Part shown: positions 1-10,375 of the stretch, in pieces | How positions within the stretch are numbered: the first letter of the stretch is position 1 | How the letters are laid out: each line of letters opens with the position of its first letter | Assembly: GCA_902621725.1 (NCBI GenBank) | Contig: CACNND010000005.1 | Location: 1-64,000 of the forward strand | DNA: 64,000 nt | Direction of reading: 5' to 3' | DNA from: an uncultured Alphaproteobacteria bacterium | Lineage (GTDB): Bacteria; Pseudomonadota; Alphaproteobacteria; HIMB59; GCA-002718135 | Notes under the pieces: model-generated | The model's input: only the letters and a program-made list of their open reading frames with translations | Databases searched by the model: none | Told to the model about the DNA's origin: nothing | Made by a program: the position numbers and the translations under genes

Positions 1-5
1 TTTTT

Positions 6-12
6 CCCATAT
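6..12 (+). promoter_or_regulatory. Possible heat-shock (sigma-32) -10 element for dnaK
   Basis: CCCATAT here resembles the CCCCATNT -10 element of RpoH promoters and lies about 50 bases before the dnaK start. The matching CTTGAA -35 would fall left of the window, so only half of the promoter can be seen. A heat-shock promoter is expected for dnaK, but this short match alone is weak. Confidence 0.35.
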
Positions 13-64
13 CTAATGTAGCCAATGTTGATTGGTAAATAATTAAGTAAAGAGGATATAAAAT

Positions 65-1987
65 ATGGCAAAAGTAATCGGTATTGATTTAGGTACTACA
101 AACTCATGCGTTGCAGTAATGGACGGTAAGGAAGCAAAAGTAATTGAAAACTCTGAAGGCGGAAGAACAACACCATCAATGGTAGCATTCAGTGACACAA
201 AAGAAAAACTTGTTGGACAATCAGCAAAAAGACAAGCAGTAACTAATTCTGAAAATACTTTATTTGCCATAAAAAGATTAATCGGAAGAACATTTGAGGA
301 TGAAGCGGTTAAGTCTGATAGCGGATTAGTTCCTTATAAAATAGTTAAAGGTGATAACGGTGATGCTTGGGTAGAAGCACGCGGAGATAAATATAGCCCT
401 AGTCAAATAAGTGCATTTATTTTACAAAAAATGAAAGAGACTGCAGAGTCTTATTTAGGAGATACTGTTACGCAGGCCGTTATAACAGTTCCTGCATATT
501 TTAATGACGCTCAAAGACAAGCAACAAAAGATGCTGGAAAAATAGCTGGACTAGAAGTCTTAAGAATTATTAACGAGCCCACTGCTGCAGCGTTAGCATA
601 TGGTTTAGATAAAAAGAAAACGGGTACTGTTGCTGTTTACGATTTAGGTGGAGGTACATTTGATATTTCTATTTTAGAAATAGGTGATGGTGTTTTTGAA
701 GTTAAATCAACCAATGGTGATACGCATCTTGGCGGTGAAGATTTTGATCTTAAAATTATTGATTATCTTGCTGACGAATTCAAAAAAGATAATGGTATTG
801 ATTTGCGTTCAGATAAACTTGCACTTCAGCGTTTGAAAGAAGCTGCTGAGAAAGCAAAGATTGAATTATCAAGCTCAACTGAAACAGAAGTTAACTTGCC
901 ATTTATAACAGCTGATCAATCTGGCCCTAAACATTTAACGATTAAATTATCAAGAGCAAAACTCGAAGCTATAGTAGGTGAACTTTTAAATCAAAGTTTA
1001 AAACCTTGTGAAATGGCACTTAAAGATGCTGGATTACAAGCTGCAGAAATCGATGATGTTATTTTAGTTGGTGGTATGACAAGAATGCCTAAAGTAACGG
1101 AGATAGTAAAAAACTTTTTTGGTAAAGAGCCTAATAAAGGTGTTAACCCAGATGAGGTTGTAGCATCTGGTGCTGCCATTCAAGCAGGAGTATTACAAGG
1201 TGATGTCAAAGATGTTTTATTGCTTGATGTTACTCCTTTATCACTCGGTATTGAAACACTCGGCGGTGTATTTACAAAACTTATCGATAAAAATACAACT
1301 ATTCCAACAAAGAAGAGCCAGGTGTTTTCTACAGCTGAAGATAATCAGAGTGCAGTTACTATTAGAGTTTTCCAAGGTGAAAGAGAGATGGCTGCTGATA
1401 ATAAATTATTAGGTCAGTTTGATCTAGTAGGTATTCCACCAGCTGCAAGAGGCATGCCTCAAATTGAAGTAACTTTTGATATTGATGCAAATGGTATTGT
1501 AAACGTTTCTGCTAAAGACAAATCAACTGGTAAAGAGCAACAAATCAAGATTCAGGCATCTGGCGGATTATCAGATGAAGAGATTGAAAAAATGGTTAAA
1601 GAAGCTGAAGAAAATGCTGAAGCTGATAAAAAGAAAAGAGAGGCTGTTGATACTAGAAACCATGCTGACAGTTTAATTAATGAAACTGAAAAAAACTTAA
1701 AAGAGCACGGAGATAAAATTCCTGAAGCTGATAAAAACAAAATCACTGAGGATATTGAAGAGCTCAAGAAAGTAAAAGACGGCGAGGATTTAGAAGCTAT
1801 TAAATCTAAAACAGAAGCACTTGTTCAGTCATCTCTTAAAATGGGTGAAGCAATTTATAAACAAAACCCACAAGGTGCTGCACCTCAACCTGATCCATCT
1901 GGTGCTGAACCATCAGCTGATAATACAAAAGATGAAAAGGTTGTAGATGCAGAATTTGAAGAAGTAGACGAAGATAAAAAAGATTAA
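65..1987 (+). CDS. dnaK: Chaperone protein DnaK (Hsp70)
   Basis: Cytosolic ATP-dependent chaperone that binds unfolded peptides with DnaJ and GrpE. The 640 residues match normal full length. The N-terminal ATPase domain shows the phosphate-1 motif IDLGTTNS (about residues 7-14), the phosphate-2 motif DLGGGTFD (about 193-200) and [11 protein letters not shown]. The substrate-binding domain follows, with a helical lid and the acidic C-terminal EFEEVDED tail that is typical of DnaK. The ATG is preceded by AGAGGA. dnaJ follows after 28 bases, so the pair is probably co-transcribed under heat-shock control. Identification is essentially certain. Confidence 0.98.
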   Translation: MAKVIGIDLGTTNSCVAVMDGKEAKVIENSEGGRTTPSMVAFSDTKEKLVGQSAKRQAVTNSENTLFAIKRLIGRTFEDEAVKSDSGLVPYKIVKGDNGDAWVEARGDKYSPSQISAFILQKMKETAESYLGDTVTQAVITVPAYFNDAQRQATKDAGKIAGLEVLRIINEPTAAALAYGLDKKKTGTVAVYDLGGGTFDISILEIGDGVFEVKSTNGDTHLGGEDFDLKIIDYLADEFKKDNGIDLRSDKLALQRLKEAAEKAKIELSSSTETEVNLPFITADQSGPKHLTIKLSRAKLEAIVGELLNQSLKPCEMALKDAGLQAAEIDDVILVGGMTRMPKVTEIVKNFFGKEPNKGVNPDEVVASGAAIQAGVLQGDVKDVLLLDVTPLSLGIETLGGVFTKLIDKNTTIPTKKSQVFSTAEDNQSAVTIRVFQGEREMAADNKLLGQFDLVGIPPAARGMPQIEVTFDIDANGIVNVSAKDKSTGKEQQIKIQASGGLSDEEIEKMVKEAEENAEADKKKREAVDTRNHADSLINETEKNLKEHGDKIPEADKNKITEDIEELKKVKDGEDLEAIKSKTEALVQSSLKMGEAIYKQNPQGAAPQPDPSGAEPSADNTKDEKVVDAEFEEVDEDKKD

Positions 1988-2015
1988 CGCTCCATAATTT
2001 TTATAAGGAGGAGAT

Positions 2016-3149
2016 GTGGCTGATAAAGATTTCTATGAGATACTAGGTGTTCAACGAAATGCCAGTGAAGATGAAATAAAAAAAGCTTATAGAAAACAAG
2101 CCATGAAATATCATCCTGATCGTAACAAGGATGACAAAACAGCTGAAAGAAAATTCAAAGAAGCAGCTGCTGCTTACGAAGTTCTAAAAGACTCAGAAAA
2201 AAGATCAGCTTACGATCAATATGGACATGATGCGTTCAAACAAGGCGGCATGGGTGGAGCTCAAGGCTTTGGAGATTTTGCAGGTGGCTTTTCTGATATC
2301 TTTGAAGAGTTCTTTGGTGGGGGGTTTGGAGGACAATCATCAAGAAGACGAGGACCTCAAAGAGGAAGTGATCTTCGTTATAATATGTCCGTTTCACTAT
2401 TTGAAGCTTTCACTGGAAAGAAACCACAAATAAGAATACCTACATACGTTGGCTGTGATGCTTGTGCAGCAACTGGAAGTGCAGATAAATCTGGACCAAG
2501 TACTTGTTCTACTTGTGGTGGCGCAGGAAAAGTTCGATCTCAACAGGGATTCTTTTCAATTGAAAGACCATGCCCTACATGTGGCGGAGAAGGTTCAAGC
2601 ATAAAAAATCCGTGTCTTAAATGTTCTGGAACTGGAAACATAAAAAAGCAAAAAACAATTTCTGTTACTATTCCTGCTGGTGTTGATACAGGTACAAGAA
2701 TTCGAATAGCCGGTGAAGGTGAGCCTGGTGAAAGAGGTGCAGGAAATGGGGATCTATATATTTTTGTTGAAGTTCAAAAAGACAAACTCTTTGAAAGAGA
2801 AGAAGAAAATTTATTTTGTGAAATACCAATTTCAATCACTACTGCTATTTTAGGCGGTGAAATAGAAGTACCAACAATAGAGGGAAAAAAAGCCAGACTT
2901 AATATTCCAGCTGGAACTCAATCTGAAACGCAATTTAGACTACGCGGCAAAGGAATGAGTATACTTCGACAAAGCAGACGCGGAGATATGTATGTGCAGG
3001 CAAATGTTGAAATACCAGTTAACCTAAATAGCAAACAAAAAGATATTTTGAGAGAGTTCGAAAATGAAGGAGGAACCTCAAAAAAACACAGTCCAAAATC
3101 ACAAGGTTTTTTCTCAAAATTAAAAGAAGTCTGGGAAGATTTAACTTAA
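2016..3149 (+). CDS. dnaJ: Chaperone protein DnaJ (Hsp40)
   Basis: Co-chaperone that stimulates the DnaK ATPase and delivers substrates. It has a J domain with HPD (in YHPDRNK, about residues 33-39), a Gly/Phe-rich linker, four zinc-binding CXXCXGXG-type repeats and a C-terminal substrate-binding region, 377 residues in all. The first repeat reads CDACAATG, with the first glycine replaced by alanine; the other three are canonical. The start is GTG, chosen because a perfect AAGGAGG at 2005-2011 sits just before it and translation begins in the J domain; an overlapping ATG at 2014 is out of frame. It lies directly after dnaK. Confidence 0.97.
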   Translation: MADKDFYEILGVQRNASEDEIKKAYRKQAMKYHPDRNKDDKTAERKFKEAAAAYEVLKDSEKRSAYDQYGHDAFKQGGMGGAQGFGDFAGGFSDIFEEFFGGGFGGQSSRRRGPQRGSDLRYNMSVSLFEAFTGKKPQIRIPTYVGCDACAATGSADKSGPSTCSTCGGAGKVRSQQGFFSIERPCPTCGGEGSSIKNPCLKCSGTGNIKKQKTISVTIPAGVDTGTRIRIAGEGEPGERGAGNGDLYIFVEVQKDKLFEREEENLFCEIPISITTAILGGEIEVPTIEGKKARLNIPAGTQSETQFRLRGKGMSILRQSRRGDMYVQANVEIPVNLNSKQKDILREFENEGGTSKKHSPKSQGFFSKLKEVWEDLT

Positions 3150-3190
3150 TTTCTTTTCAACTTACAATCACCAAAGTATAAGAAGTTTTT

Positions 3191-4000
3191 ATGGCAAAAA
3201 TTAAAATAGCAGTTGCAGGTTGTCTTGGCAGAATGGGTCAGGAAATATCGAAACAAATTTTACAAAATAAAAATTTAGAATTTGTTGGTGGTTTTGAATA
3301 CAAAAAACATAAAGATATAAACAAACCTTTAAACAAAGTTTCAAGTATACATTCTGCAAAATTAGTTACAGCTAATGCAGCTCAGTTAATCAAAGAAGCA
3401 AATGTCATAATTGATTTTACAACACCTGAGTCCACTTTAGATAATCTTAAGATCGCTTCTGCAAATAATACAGCAGTTGTTATTGGTACAACCGGAATGA
3501 CGGATGCACAAAAAAAGAAAGTAAAAAGTTATTCTAAAAAAATACCTATACTAATGTCGTCTAACATGAGTTTGGGTGTTAACTTACTATTTAACTTAGT
3601 AAAACAAACAGCATCAGCTCTAAAAGATACTGATTATGATATTGAAATTGCTGAGACTCACCATAAACATAAAAAAGATGCCCCTTCTGGAACTGCATTA
3701 TCTTTGGGTGATTATGCTGCTGAAGGTAGAAAAACTAAATTAAATAAATCAAAAGTTTTAGATCGTACAAAAAAACTAACATCTAGAAAAAAAGGCGACA
3801 TTGGTTTTTCTGTCACAAGAGGCGGTGAAATTGCAGGTGAGCACACAGTAAGTTTTATAGGATCAAATGACAGAATAGATTTGGTGCATAAGGCTAATAA
3901 CAGATCAATTTTTGTAACAGGCGCTATTGATGCTGCAGTATTTGTATCAAAGAAAAAAATGGGATTTTTTTCTATGAATGATTTGATTTCTTTAAAATAA
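3191..4000 (+). CDS. dapB: 4-hydroxy-tetrahydrodipicolinate reductase
   Basis: NAD(P)H-dependent reductase of the diaminopimelate route to lysine and peptidoglycan. The 269 residues are the usual length. Visible are the N-terminal dinucleotide loop AGCLGRMGQ (about 9-17), IDFTTPES, IGTTGM, and the catalytic histidine and lysine in ETHHKHKKDAPSGTA, which is diagnostic of DapB. It follows dnaJ by 41 bases on the same strand, an arrangement seen in other alphaproteobacteria, so it may share the heat-shock transcript or have its own weak promoter. Confidence 0.96.
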   Translation: MAKIKIAVAGCLGRMGQEISKQILQNKNLEFVGGFEYKKHKDINKPLNKVSSIHSAKLVTANAAQLIKEANVIIDFTTPESTLDNLKIASANNTAVVIGTTGMTDAQKKKVKSYSKKIPILMSSNMSLGVNLLFNLVKQTASALKDTDYDIEIAETHHKHKKDAPSGTALSLGDYAAEGRKTKLNKSKVLDRTKKLTSRKKGDIGFSVTRGGEIAGEHTVSFIGSNDRIDLVHKANNRSIFVTGAIDAAVFVSKKKMGFFSMNDLISLK

Positions 4001-4020
4001 ATATCTTGAAATTTTAATGT

Positions 4021-5109
4021 ATGAGTAAAGATATTCCATACTTTCCTAATAGAGAAATTGAGGGCGGCTGGAGACTCATATCAGCTGATCACGCATCAGA
4101 ATTACTAAATATTAATTTTAATTTAATTGAACTAGAAATAAAACGCCAACAATTGTTTTTTGGAAACCATCCTCAAAGTACAGTCATTATTAAAGATGGC
4201 TATTTAGTTTATGAAAATCATAGTTTCATGACATTGCCGCAAAGTCGTTTTGATATATGGTCTTGTACAAAATCATTCACTGGAATTGCATGGATGTTTT
4301 TATTAGAAGAAATAAAAAAAAATAAATCTAAAAAAAATTTAGATATAAATTTACAAACTCCTATATATAATTTTCTTCCAAAAGATTTTATAAAAAATGA
4401 CTCAAGAAAAAAAAATATAAATTTACACCATTTATTGTCTATGACTTCAGGTTTAAAAGGAGAAAATAATGATATTTATGGCTTAGTGACTGGACCTCAA
4501 AATGGTCCATTTGAATTTGCTATTGGAAAATGTGAGAATAGATATGGAAAGTCAGTAGATATTTTATCTTCTGAACCTGGAAAACAATGGGGATATTCTG
4601 ATCCAGCAGTAGCTTTACTTTCATTTGTTTTTTTTGAAATAACAAAAAAAAATATTCATGAATATTTATATGAAAAACTTTTTAGAATAATTGGTATAGA
4701 GAACGCTAGTTGGGATATTCATGGCGGTGGAAATTTTTTAGGTCCATTTACCTCATCGCATGTTGGTCTTCACATTTCAGCCAGAGATTTATCACGCTTT
4801 GGATATTTCATGCTAAAAAAAGGACAATGGAATAACATTAATATATTGTCTTCAGATTATATAGACCGAGCAACTACAAAATCACAAAATTTAAATTCAT
4901 CGTACGGATATCAATTTTGGATAAATTCAGACGGCCTTCGATGGCCATCTTTACCAAGAGACACTTATGCTTTGGAAGGATACAACTCTAATAGATGTTA
5001 TATTATACCATCTTATGATTTAATAATAACGAGAATTGGATCTGGGCCATCAGAATGGAATGAACAAAATTTTGTAAATAATATTTTTAAAAGTTTTAAA
5101 AAAAATTAA
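4021..5109 (+). CDS. Serine hydrolase, beta-lactamase/DD-peptidase (class C-like) family
   Basis: Serine hydrolase of the PF00144 beta-lactamase/esterase family. The nucleophile motif SCTK (S81 to K84) and the YSD triad (Y192-S-D194) are visible, and a glycine-rich C-terminal stretch could supply the third motif. No signal peptide is evident at the start MSKDIPYF, so it is probably cytoplasmic, unlike secreted beta-lactamases. The substrate cannot be told from the sequence; esterase, D-aminopeptidase or amide hydrolase activity are all possible. It lies 20 bases after dapB, with a weak ribosome-binding site, and converges with the DUF2244 gene. Confidence 0.8.
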   Translation: MSKDIPYFPNREIEGGWRLISADHASELLNINFNLIELEIKRQQLFFGNHPQSTVIIKDGYLVYENHSFMTLPQSRFDIWSCTKSFTGIAWMFLLEEIKKNKSKKNLDINLQTPIYNFLPKDFIKNDSRKKNINLHHLLSMTSGLKGENNDIYGLVTGPQNGPFEFAIGKCENRYGKSVDILSSEPGKQWGYSDPAVALLSFVFFEITKKNIHEYLYEKLFRIIGIENASWDIHGGGNFLGPFTSSHVGLHISARDLSRFGYFMLKKGQWNNINILSSDYIDRATTKSQNLNSSYGYQFWINSDGLRWPSLPRDTYALEGYNSNRCYIIPSYDLIITRIGSGPSEWNEQNFVNNIFKSFKKN

Positions 5110-5552
5110 TATAAATTTAATTGTTTTTTAATTCTTAAATATAAACCCTCTTTTAAATCAGCATGCAAGAAAGTTGCAACTTCAGTTTCTTTATCTGATT
5201 CTCTAATTGATAACTTGGAAGTATTTTTAAATTTTGTAAAAAAAACTTTAGACCAATAAGTGCTGAATTTAGATGAATGTAAAAGTTTATCACCTTTATA
5301 TTTTCTTATAGATATTTCTTTTTGATTAATGTTAATTTCATCCTTAATATTTTTTTCTTTGAAATATAAACGGATTAAATAAAAAATAATCAGATATTCA
5401 AGTCCAAGAAATATAGATACAGGCCATGCACCTTGTACAATAAGAAAAATAGAGAATAATGATATCCAACTTATAAAAATAATTCCTAAAACCAAAAAGA
5501 CTAATTTGGAGCAACTTTGATAAGGTCTTATATTTTCATTCATTGAATTCAT
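5106..5552 (-). CDS. DUF2244 family integral membrane protein
   Basis: Resembles the alphaproteobacterial DUF2244 family: an RPYQS-type N-terminus, two adjacent transmembrane helices separated by a short GAWP turn, then a cytosolic domain of about 90 residues with alternating strands. Function is unknown; the family often lies near cytochrome oxidase or respiratory genes, which is not the case here. The frame stays open to 5603, but that extension adds a hydrophobic, non-conserved N-terminus. I prefer the ATG at 5552 (148 residues), with the ATG at 5543 also possible. The 3' end overlaps the serine hydrolase stop by 4 bases. Confidence 0.7.
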   Translation of the reverse strand: MNSMNENIRPYQSCSKLVFLVLGIIFISWISLFSIFLIVQGAWPVSIFLGLEYLIIFYLIRLYFKEKNIKDEININQKEISIRKYKGDKLLHSSKFSTYWSKVFFTKFKNTSKLSIRESDKETEVATFLHADLKEGLYLRIKKQLNLY

Positions 5553-5669
5553 ATTCTTACAATAATATAAAAAAACCTTTGTGATAAAGAGACATATGTG
5601 CACAGATATTAAATCGATAATTTGTATTTTATTATCAATTTATAATTGCTTCCAAATCCTAAAAAAGGG

Positions 5670-5706
5670 CTAAATTCCTTTGATCTCTTGCTAATTTAGT
5701 AAGGAA
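5670..5706 (+). promoter_or_regulatory. Possible pseudoknot-like leader upstream of pyruvate carboxylase
   Basis: Two complementary pairs are interleaved here: CTAAATT (5670-5676) with AATTTAG (5693-5699), and TTCCTT (5675-5680) with AAGGAA (5701-5706). The order left1-left2-right1-right2 is that of an H-type pseudoknot, or of two mutually exclusive hairpins. AAGGAA is also the ribosome-binding site of a nine-codon upstream ORF. Whether it folds is untested, and AT-rich DNA gives such matches by chance. Confidence 0.3.
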
Positions 5707-5713
5707 CATATAG

Positions 5714-5740
5714 ATGCATCCCCGAAAAAATATTAAGTAA
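5714..5740 (+). CDS. Putative 8-residue leader peptide upstream of pyc
   Basis: An ATG seven bases after AAGGAA opens a tiny frame encoding MHPRKNIK and then TAA, ending 24 bases before the pyruvate carboxylase start. A plausible ribosome-binding site plus the position in the leader make it a candidate regulatory upstream ORF. There is no codon run of a single amino acid that would suggest classical attenuation. It may be coincidental. Confidence 0.25.
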   Translation: MHPRKNIK

Positions 5741-5764
5741 CAATCCTTATTTAATGGTGGCTTG

Positions 5765-8700
5765 ATGAAAAAGATTAGTAAAATTTTAGCAGCAAACAGA
5801 AGCGAAATTGCTATTCGAATTTTCAGAGCCGCAGAAGAGTCTAGTATTAAAACAGCTGCTATTTACTCTAAAGAAGATCGTTTTGCTATTCACCGATTTA
5901 AAACGGATGAAAGTTATTTAGTAGGTGAAGGCAAAGGCCCAATTCAAGCATATTTGGATATAGACTCGATTATTAAAATTGCAAAAGATGCAAAGGTTGA
6001 TGCTATCCATCCAGGTTATGGATTTTTATCTGAGAGTCCTGAACTAGCTGAGCAGTGTGAAAAAAATGACATAACATTTATTGGGCCTAGTAAAGAAATA
6101 CTAAAAAGATTTGGAAATAAAACAGAGGCTAAAAAAGTTGCTGAAGAAGCAAAGGTAGGCACCGTTCCGTCTGTTCTTGTAACAAAAGAAAATTTAAAAA
6201 GTGTTGAAAAAGAAGTTGAGAAAATTGGTTACCCAGTAATTGTTAAAGCTAGTTGGGGCGGCGGCGGTCGAGGAATGCGCGTTGTTAGATCAAGTAATGA
6301 ATTAATAGATCAAATTACAACTGCTCAAAGCGAGTCACTTAAAGCTTTTGGAAAAGATGAAGTATTTATAGAAAAATTTTTAGAAGATGCTGCGCACATT
6401 GAAGTTCAAATTTTAGGTGACAAACACGGAAATATCATACATCTTTTTGAAAGAGATTGTTCTCTTCAAAGAAGGCATCAAAAGATTATAGAAAGAGCAC
6501 CTGCTCATTTTCTTGAAAGTAAAACTCGAGAAGAAATTTGTAACGCTGCTATTAAAATTGCAAAACAAGTTAAATATTTTGGTGCAGGAACCGTTGAATT
6601 TTTGTTTGATAAAAAATCTGGCGAATTTTATTTCATTGAAGTTAACCCAAGAATTCAAGTTGAACATACAGTAACTGAAGAAGTAACTGGTATTGATATT
6701 GTAAAAGCCCAAATTAAAATTGCAGAAGGTGAAAAAATTGGCGATCATCCAGCACTTCCTAAACAAGAAGACATTCATCTAAACGGATTTGCTATTCAAT
6801 GTAGAGTTACTACCGAAGATCCGCTTAATAATTTTATGCCCGATTATGGAAAGATAATGACTTACCGTTCGGCAGCTGGTTTTGGAGTGAGGCTAGATGC
6901 AGCAAATGCTTCTGCTGGTTCTATCATCACACCGTATTATGATTCTTTACTTGTAAAAGTAACAACTTGGGCAAAGCATCAAGACGACTGTATTAAAAGA
7001 ATGGATAGGGCTTTACGAGAATTTAGAATTAGAGGTGTTAAAACAAATTTAGTATTTCTTGAGTCTCTTATAAATAACAAAGATTTCCTTGAAGGAAATT
7101 ACAATACAAATTTTGTTGATACTAAAAAAGAGCTCTATGCTTATAATCCTCAAAAAGATCGAGCATCTAAAATTGTATCTTATCTTGGAAATATAATTGT
7201 GAATGGACACAATGATATATCAGGAAGAATCAGTAGTAATAAGACTGTAGAAGTTCAAATTCCAATTTCAAATATTAAAAGTGAAAAAAATAATTTTGTA
7301 AACGATTTACAAACTTTAGGTCCAGAAAAATTTGCAAAAAAAATAAAAGAAACACCCTACACCCTAATTACTGACACTACGATGCGCGATGCACACCAAT
7401 CGCTTCTTGCTACAAGAATGAGAACTGATGATCTTGTTAACATTGCTGAATATTATAGTGAAAATCTTAGCAACTTATTCTCATTAGAGTGTTGGGGAGG
7501 TGCAACGTTTGATACATCGATGCGTTTTTTAAAAGAAGATCCTTGGGATAGATTAGCAAGATTAAACAAAAGGGCGCCTAACCTTCTTAAACAAATGCTC
7601 TTTAGAGGATCTAATGCTGTTGGATATAAAAATTATCCAGATAACGTTGTTAAACATTTCATTCAACAATCAGCCAAAGCCGGCATTGATGTATTCCGAG
7701 TTTTTGATTCATTAAACTTAATTGATAATATGCGTGTTGCAATAGATGAAGTACGCAATCAAAATAAAATTTGTGAAGGAACTATCTGTTATACAAATGA
7801 TGTAACTGATCCAAATGAGAAAAAATACACATTAAAATATTATATTGATCTTGTTAATGATTTAGAAAAAGCAGGGGCACATATCATCGCTATTAAAGAT
7901 ATGGCAGGATTAGCAAAACCTAATGCTATAAAAAAATTAGTTAACGAAATTAAACAAATAACAGATCTTCCAATTCATTTTCATACTCACGATACATCTG
8001 GTACTTCATCAGCATCAGTTCTTGCCGCAATAGAAGAAAAGGTAGATATCGTTGATCTTGCAATTGACTCGATGAGTGGATTAACATCACAACCTGCGCT
8101 TGGATCAATCGTATCTATAATGAAACAAAATCATCAAGACCCAAAACTTGATGAAGAGGCTATAAGAACACTATCTTTATATTGGGAACAAGTTCGTCAA
8201 AATTATCATGCATTTGAAACTGATTTCAAAGGTGGAAGTTCTGATGTGTATCTTCACCAAATGCCCGGTGGTCAGTTTACAAATTTAAAAGAACAAGCAA
8301 GATCATTGGGAATTACAACTGATAAGTGGGGAATGGTTGCTAATAAATATGCAGAGGTAAACCAACTTTTTGGTGATATTGTTAAAGTTACACCTTCTTC
8401 TAAAATTGTAGGTGATATGGCGCTCTATATGATCGCTAATGATTTATCTAAAGAAGATGTTTTAGACCCAAAAAAAGAAATTTCTTTCCCTGCTTCAGTC
8501 ATCGAATTTTTTAAAGGGGAGATTGGTATACCTCAAGGAGGCTTTCCAAAAGAGCTACAAAAGAAAGTTCTTGGCGATACAAAACCTTTAACAAAAAGAC
8601 CTGGGGAAGTTTTAGAATCAGTTGATTTAGATAAAGAAGCCAAAAATTTAGAAGATGAAATAGGGATAAAAATTAATCAAACACACTTATCGTCTTACTT

Positions 8701-9205
8701 AATGTATCCAAAAGTTTTTAAAGATTATATCAATCATTTTAAGGAGTTTAGTGATACATCAATTCTTTCAACTGAATTGTTTTTTTATGGTCCTCAACAA
8801 GATAAAGAATACACGATAGAAATTGATAAAGGAAAAAACCTTATCTTAAGATATTTAGCAAAAAGCGAAGTTAATAGTAATGGAAAGTGCTCCGTGTTTT
8901 TTGAAATTAACGGACAACCAAGAACAATAGATATAGAAAATAAAGAATTTTCAAAAAATATAACACAAAGAGCTAAAGCAGATGATAATAATTTGGATCA
9001 TGTCGGATCTCCTTTGCCAGGTCAAGTTGCTAAAATATTTGTTCAATCAGGTAGTAAGGTGATTAAAGGTGATAAGTTACTAGTGATCGAAGCTATGAAA
9101 ATGGAAACTACAATAAACGCTGATAAAAGTGGAACAATCAAATCAATTAATGTTGCATCTGGTGATAATGTGGAGACCAAAGATTTGCTTGTTGAAATTA
9201 GCTAG
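5765..9205 (+). CDS. pyc: Pyruvate carboxylase
   Basis: Biotin enzyme that makes oxaloacetate from pyruvate, bicarbonate and ATP, an anaplerotic step. The 1146 residues contain the full single-chain arrangement. The biotin carboxylase domain (about 1-450) has the glycine-rich ATP loop WGGGGRGMR and the EVNPRIQVEHTVTE motif. The carboxyltransferase domain (about 530-850) has TTMRDAHQS and the metal-binding HTHD motif. The C-terminal biotinyl domain has EAMKMET, with biotinylated lysine 1112. I take the ATG at 5765, after GGTGG, rather than the in-frame TTG immediately before it. A leader of about 160 bases precedes it. Confidence 0.96.
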   Translation: MKKISKILAANRSEIAIRIFRAAEESSIKTAAIYSKEDRFAIHRFKTDESYLVGEGKGPIQAYLDIDSIIKIAKDAKVDAIHPGYGFLSESPELAEQCEKNDITFIGPSKEILKRFGNKTEAKKVAEEAKVGTVPSVLVTKENLKSVEKEVEKIGYPVIVKASWGGGGRGMRVVRSSNELIDQITTAQSESLKAFGKDEVFIEKFLEDAAHIEVQILGDKHGNIIHLFERDCSLQRRHQKIIERAPAHFLESKTREEICNAAIKIAKQVKYFGAGTVEFLFDKKSGEFYFIEVNPRIQVEHTVTEEVTGIDIVKAQIKIAEGEKIGDHPALPKQEDIHLNGFAIQCRVTTEDPLNNFMPDYGKIMTYRSAAGFGVRLDAANASAGSIITPYYDSLLVKVTTWAKHQDDCIKRMDRALREFRIRGVKTNLVFLESLINNKDFLEGNYNTNFVDTKKELYAYNPQKDRASKIVSYLGNIIVNGHNDISGRISSNKTVEVQIPISNIKSEKNNFVNDLQTLGPEKFAKKIKETPYTLITDTTMRDAHQSLLATRMRTDDLVNIAEYYSENLSNLFSLECWGGATFDTSMRFLKEDPWDRLARLNKRAPNLLKQMLFRGSNAVGYKNYPDNVVKHFIQQSAKAGIDVFRVFDSLNLIDNMRVAIDEVRNQNKICEGTICYTNDVTDPNEKKYTLKYYIDLVNDLEKAGAHIIAIKDMAGLAKPNAIKKLVNEIKQITDLPIHFHTHDTSGTSSASVLAAIEEKVDIVDLAIDSMSGLTSQPALGSIVSIMKQNHQDPKLDEEAIRTLSLYWEQVRQNYHAFETDFKGGSSDVYLHQMPGGQFTNLKEQARSLGITTDKWGMVANKYAEVNQLFGDIVKVTPSSKIVGDMALYMIANDLSKEDVLDPKKEISFPASVIEFFKGEIGIPQGGFPKELQKKVLGDTKPLTKRPGEVLESVDLDKEAKNLEDEIGIKINQTHLSSYLMYPKVFKDYINHFKEFSDTSILSTELFFYGPQQDKEYTIEIDKGKNLILRYLAKSEVNSNGKCSVFFEINGQPRTIDIENKEFSKNITQRAKADDNNLDHVGSPLPGQVAKIFVQSGSKVIKGDKLLVIEAMKMETTINADKSGTIKSINVASGDNVETKDLLVEIS

Positions 9206-9686
9206 TAAATTTGTATTCTTTGTAACACTCCTCTATTGAGTTCTTTGTATTTATAAGCTCACCCAAGGAATCTCGAAATTCAAAATATTCTACTCTCTTA
9301 ATATTTGAGTTTACATTAAAGAAGATAAACAACCTACATGAACTACTATCATATCGCATCATATAAACTGATCCATCAGATCGTGCCAAATTAGGCTGTC
9401 CTAGTTTTTGCTTTATCTCAGCAAGTTGTTTTCCCATGAAATTTATTTCTGCAATTTTTTGCTGCTCTTTAACTATAGTTTTTTCCTCTTCTTTTTCTTC
9501 AGTGATAATTTGTTGCTCTTCAACAATAGTTTTATCTTCAATAATTTCTAGCTCTTTTTTTGTAATAGTTTCCTCAACTTTATCTTTTTTTAAAACCGCC
9601 CCAACTTTAACAACTTCTCTTCCAACCTCAATAGTCGTACAGCTAGATAAAAACACTAATGTTAAAAAATAAATTGATAACCGCAT
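9198..9686 (-). CDS. Putative outer-membrane lipoprotein with Glu/Lys-rich linker
   Basis: The 162 residues begin with a lipoprotein signal peptide ending in the lipobox LSSC, so a lipidated cysteine near residue 16 and envelope location are likely. A highly charged region (about 30-85) follows with an imperfect internal repeat, KTIVEEQQIITE and KTIVKEQQKIAE, predicted to be helical. The C-terminal 70 residues (KQKLGQPNLARSDG, then an aromatic beta-rich end) resemble small alphaproteobacterial lipoproteins with SmpA/OmlA-like folds. Function unknown. The stop overlaps the end of pyc by 8 bases, and the gene diverges from upp. Confidence 0.7.
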   Translation of the reverse strand: MRLSIYFLTLVFLSSCTTIEVGREVVKVGAVLKKDKVEETITKKELEIIEDKTIVEEQQIITEEKEEEKTIVKEQQKIAEINFMGKQLAEIKQKLGQPNLARSDGSVYMMRYDSSSCRLFIFFNVNSNIKRVEYFEFRDSLGELINTKNSIEECYKEYKFTS

Positions 9687-9721
9687 TGCTCTTAGTGGGA
9701 TTTCTATATATGTAATCGCAT

Positions 9722-10342
9722 ATGATTACAGTAATTAAATCACCATTCGTTCAATACAAATTAACAATTTTACGAAATAAAAAAACATCAAATACTGTTT
9801 TTAGACAAACTATGAATGAAATAAGCTACCTAATTGCTTCTGATGTTCTTCAATACGTTCCCTTTAAAAAACAAACAATTGAAACACCTCTAAAAAAAAT
9901 GAGTGGTACAGTCTTGGGTCAACCTATAATTTTGGTACCAATTTTACGCGCCGGTTTAGGATTACTTGAAGGGTTTGCAAAATTTCTACCCGAAGCTGAA
10001 AAAGGTCACATAGGTTTATACCGTGACGAACAAACTTATGAACCTGTAGAATATTTATTTAAACTACCTAGAGTTAAAAATAAAAAAGTTTTGATCTTAG
10101 ACCCAATGTTGGCCACAGGTAATTCTTCAATTGCTGCAATCAATTTAATAAAAAATAAAGGCGTTAATATTAAGGATATATTTTTGGTCTCCTTACTTGC
10201 TGCTCCTGAGGGTATTAAAAATATCCAAAAAAAGCAAAAAGGCATTCATATATTTACCTGTAATATTGATGCAAAGTTGAATAAAAATAAGTTTATTGTA
10301 CCGGGCTTAGGTGACGCAGGTGATAGATACATGGGTACTTGA
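9722..10342 (+). CDS. upp: Uracil phosphoribosyltransferase
   Basis: Salvages uracil to UMP using PRPP. The 206 residues are normal length. The PRPP-binding motif DPMLATGNSS and the C-terminal uracil-binding PGLGDAGDRYMGT are both intact. It stands alone, diverging from the lipoprotein gene across 35 bases, but lies just upstream of the BMP-type nucleoside transporter. This fits a role in using imported nucleosides and bases. Confidence 0.96.
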   Translation: MITVIKSPFVQYKLTILRNKKTSNTVFRQTMNEISYLIASDVLQYVPFKKQTIETPLKKMSGTVLGQPIILVPILRAGLGLLEGFAKFLPEAEKGHIGLYRDEQTYEPVEYLFKLPRVKNKKVLILDPMLATGNSSIAAINLIKNKGVNIKDIFLVSLLAAPEGIKNIQKKQKGIHIFTCNIDAKLNKNKFIVPGLGDAGDRYMGT

Positions 10343-10375
10343 AGTTATCCATAAAAAATCCTATTATTTTTCCAT

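Noticed and set aside
43..270. Minus-strand frame overlapping the start of dnaK
   Set aside because: It lies antisense to conserved dnaK coding sequence and has no family features; a shadow of the AT-rich codon pattern.
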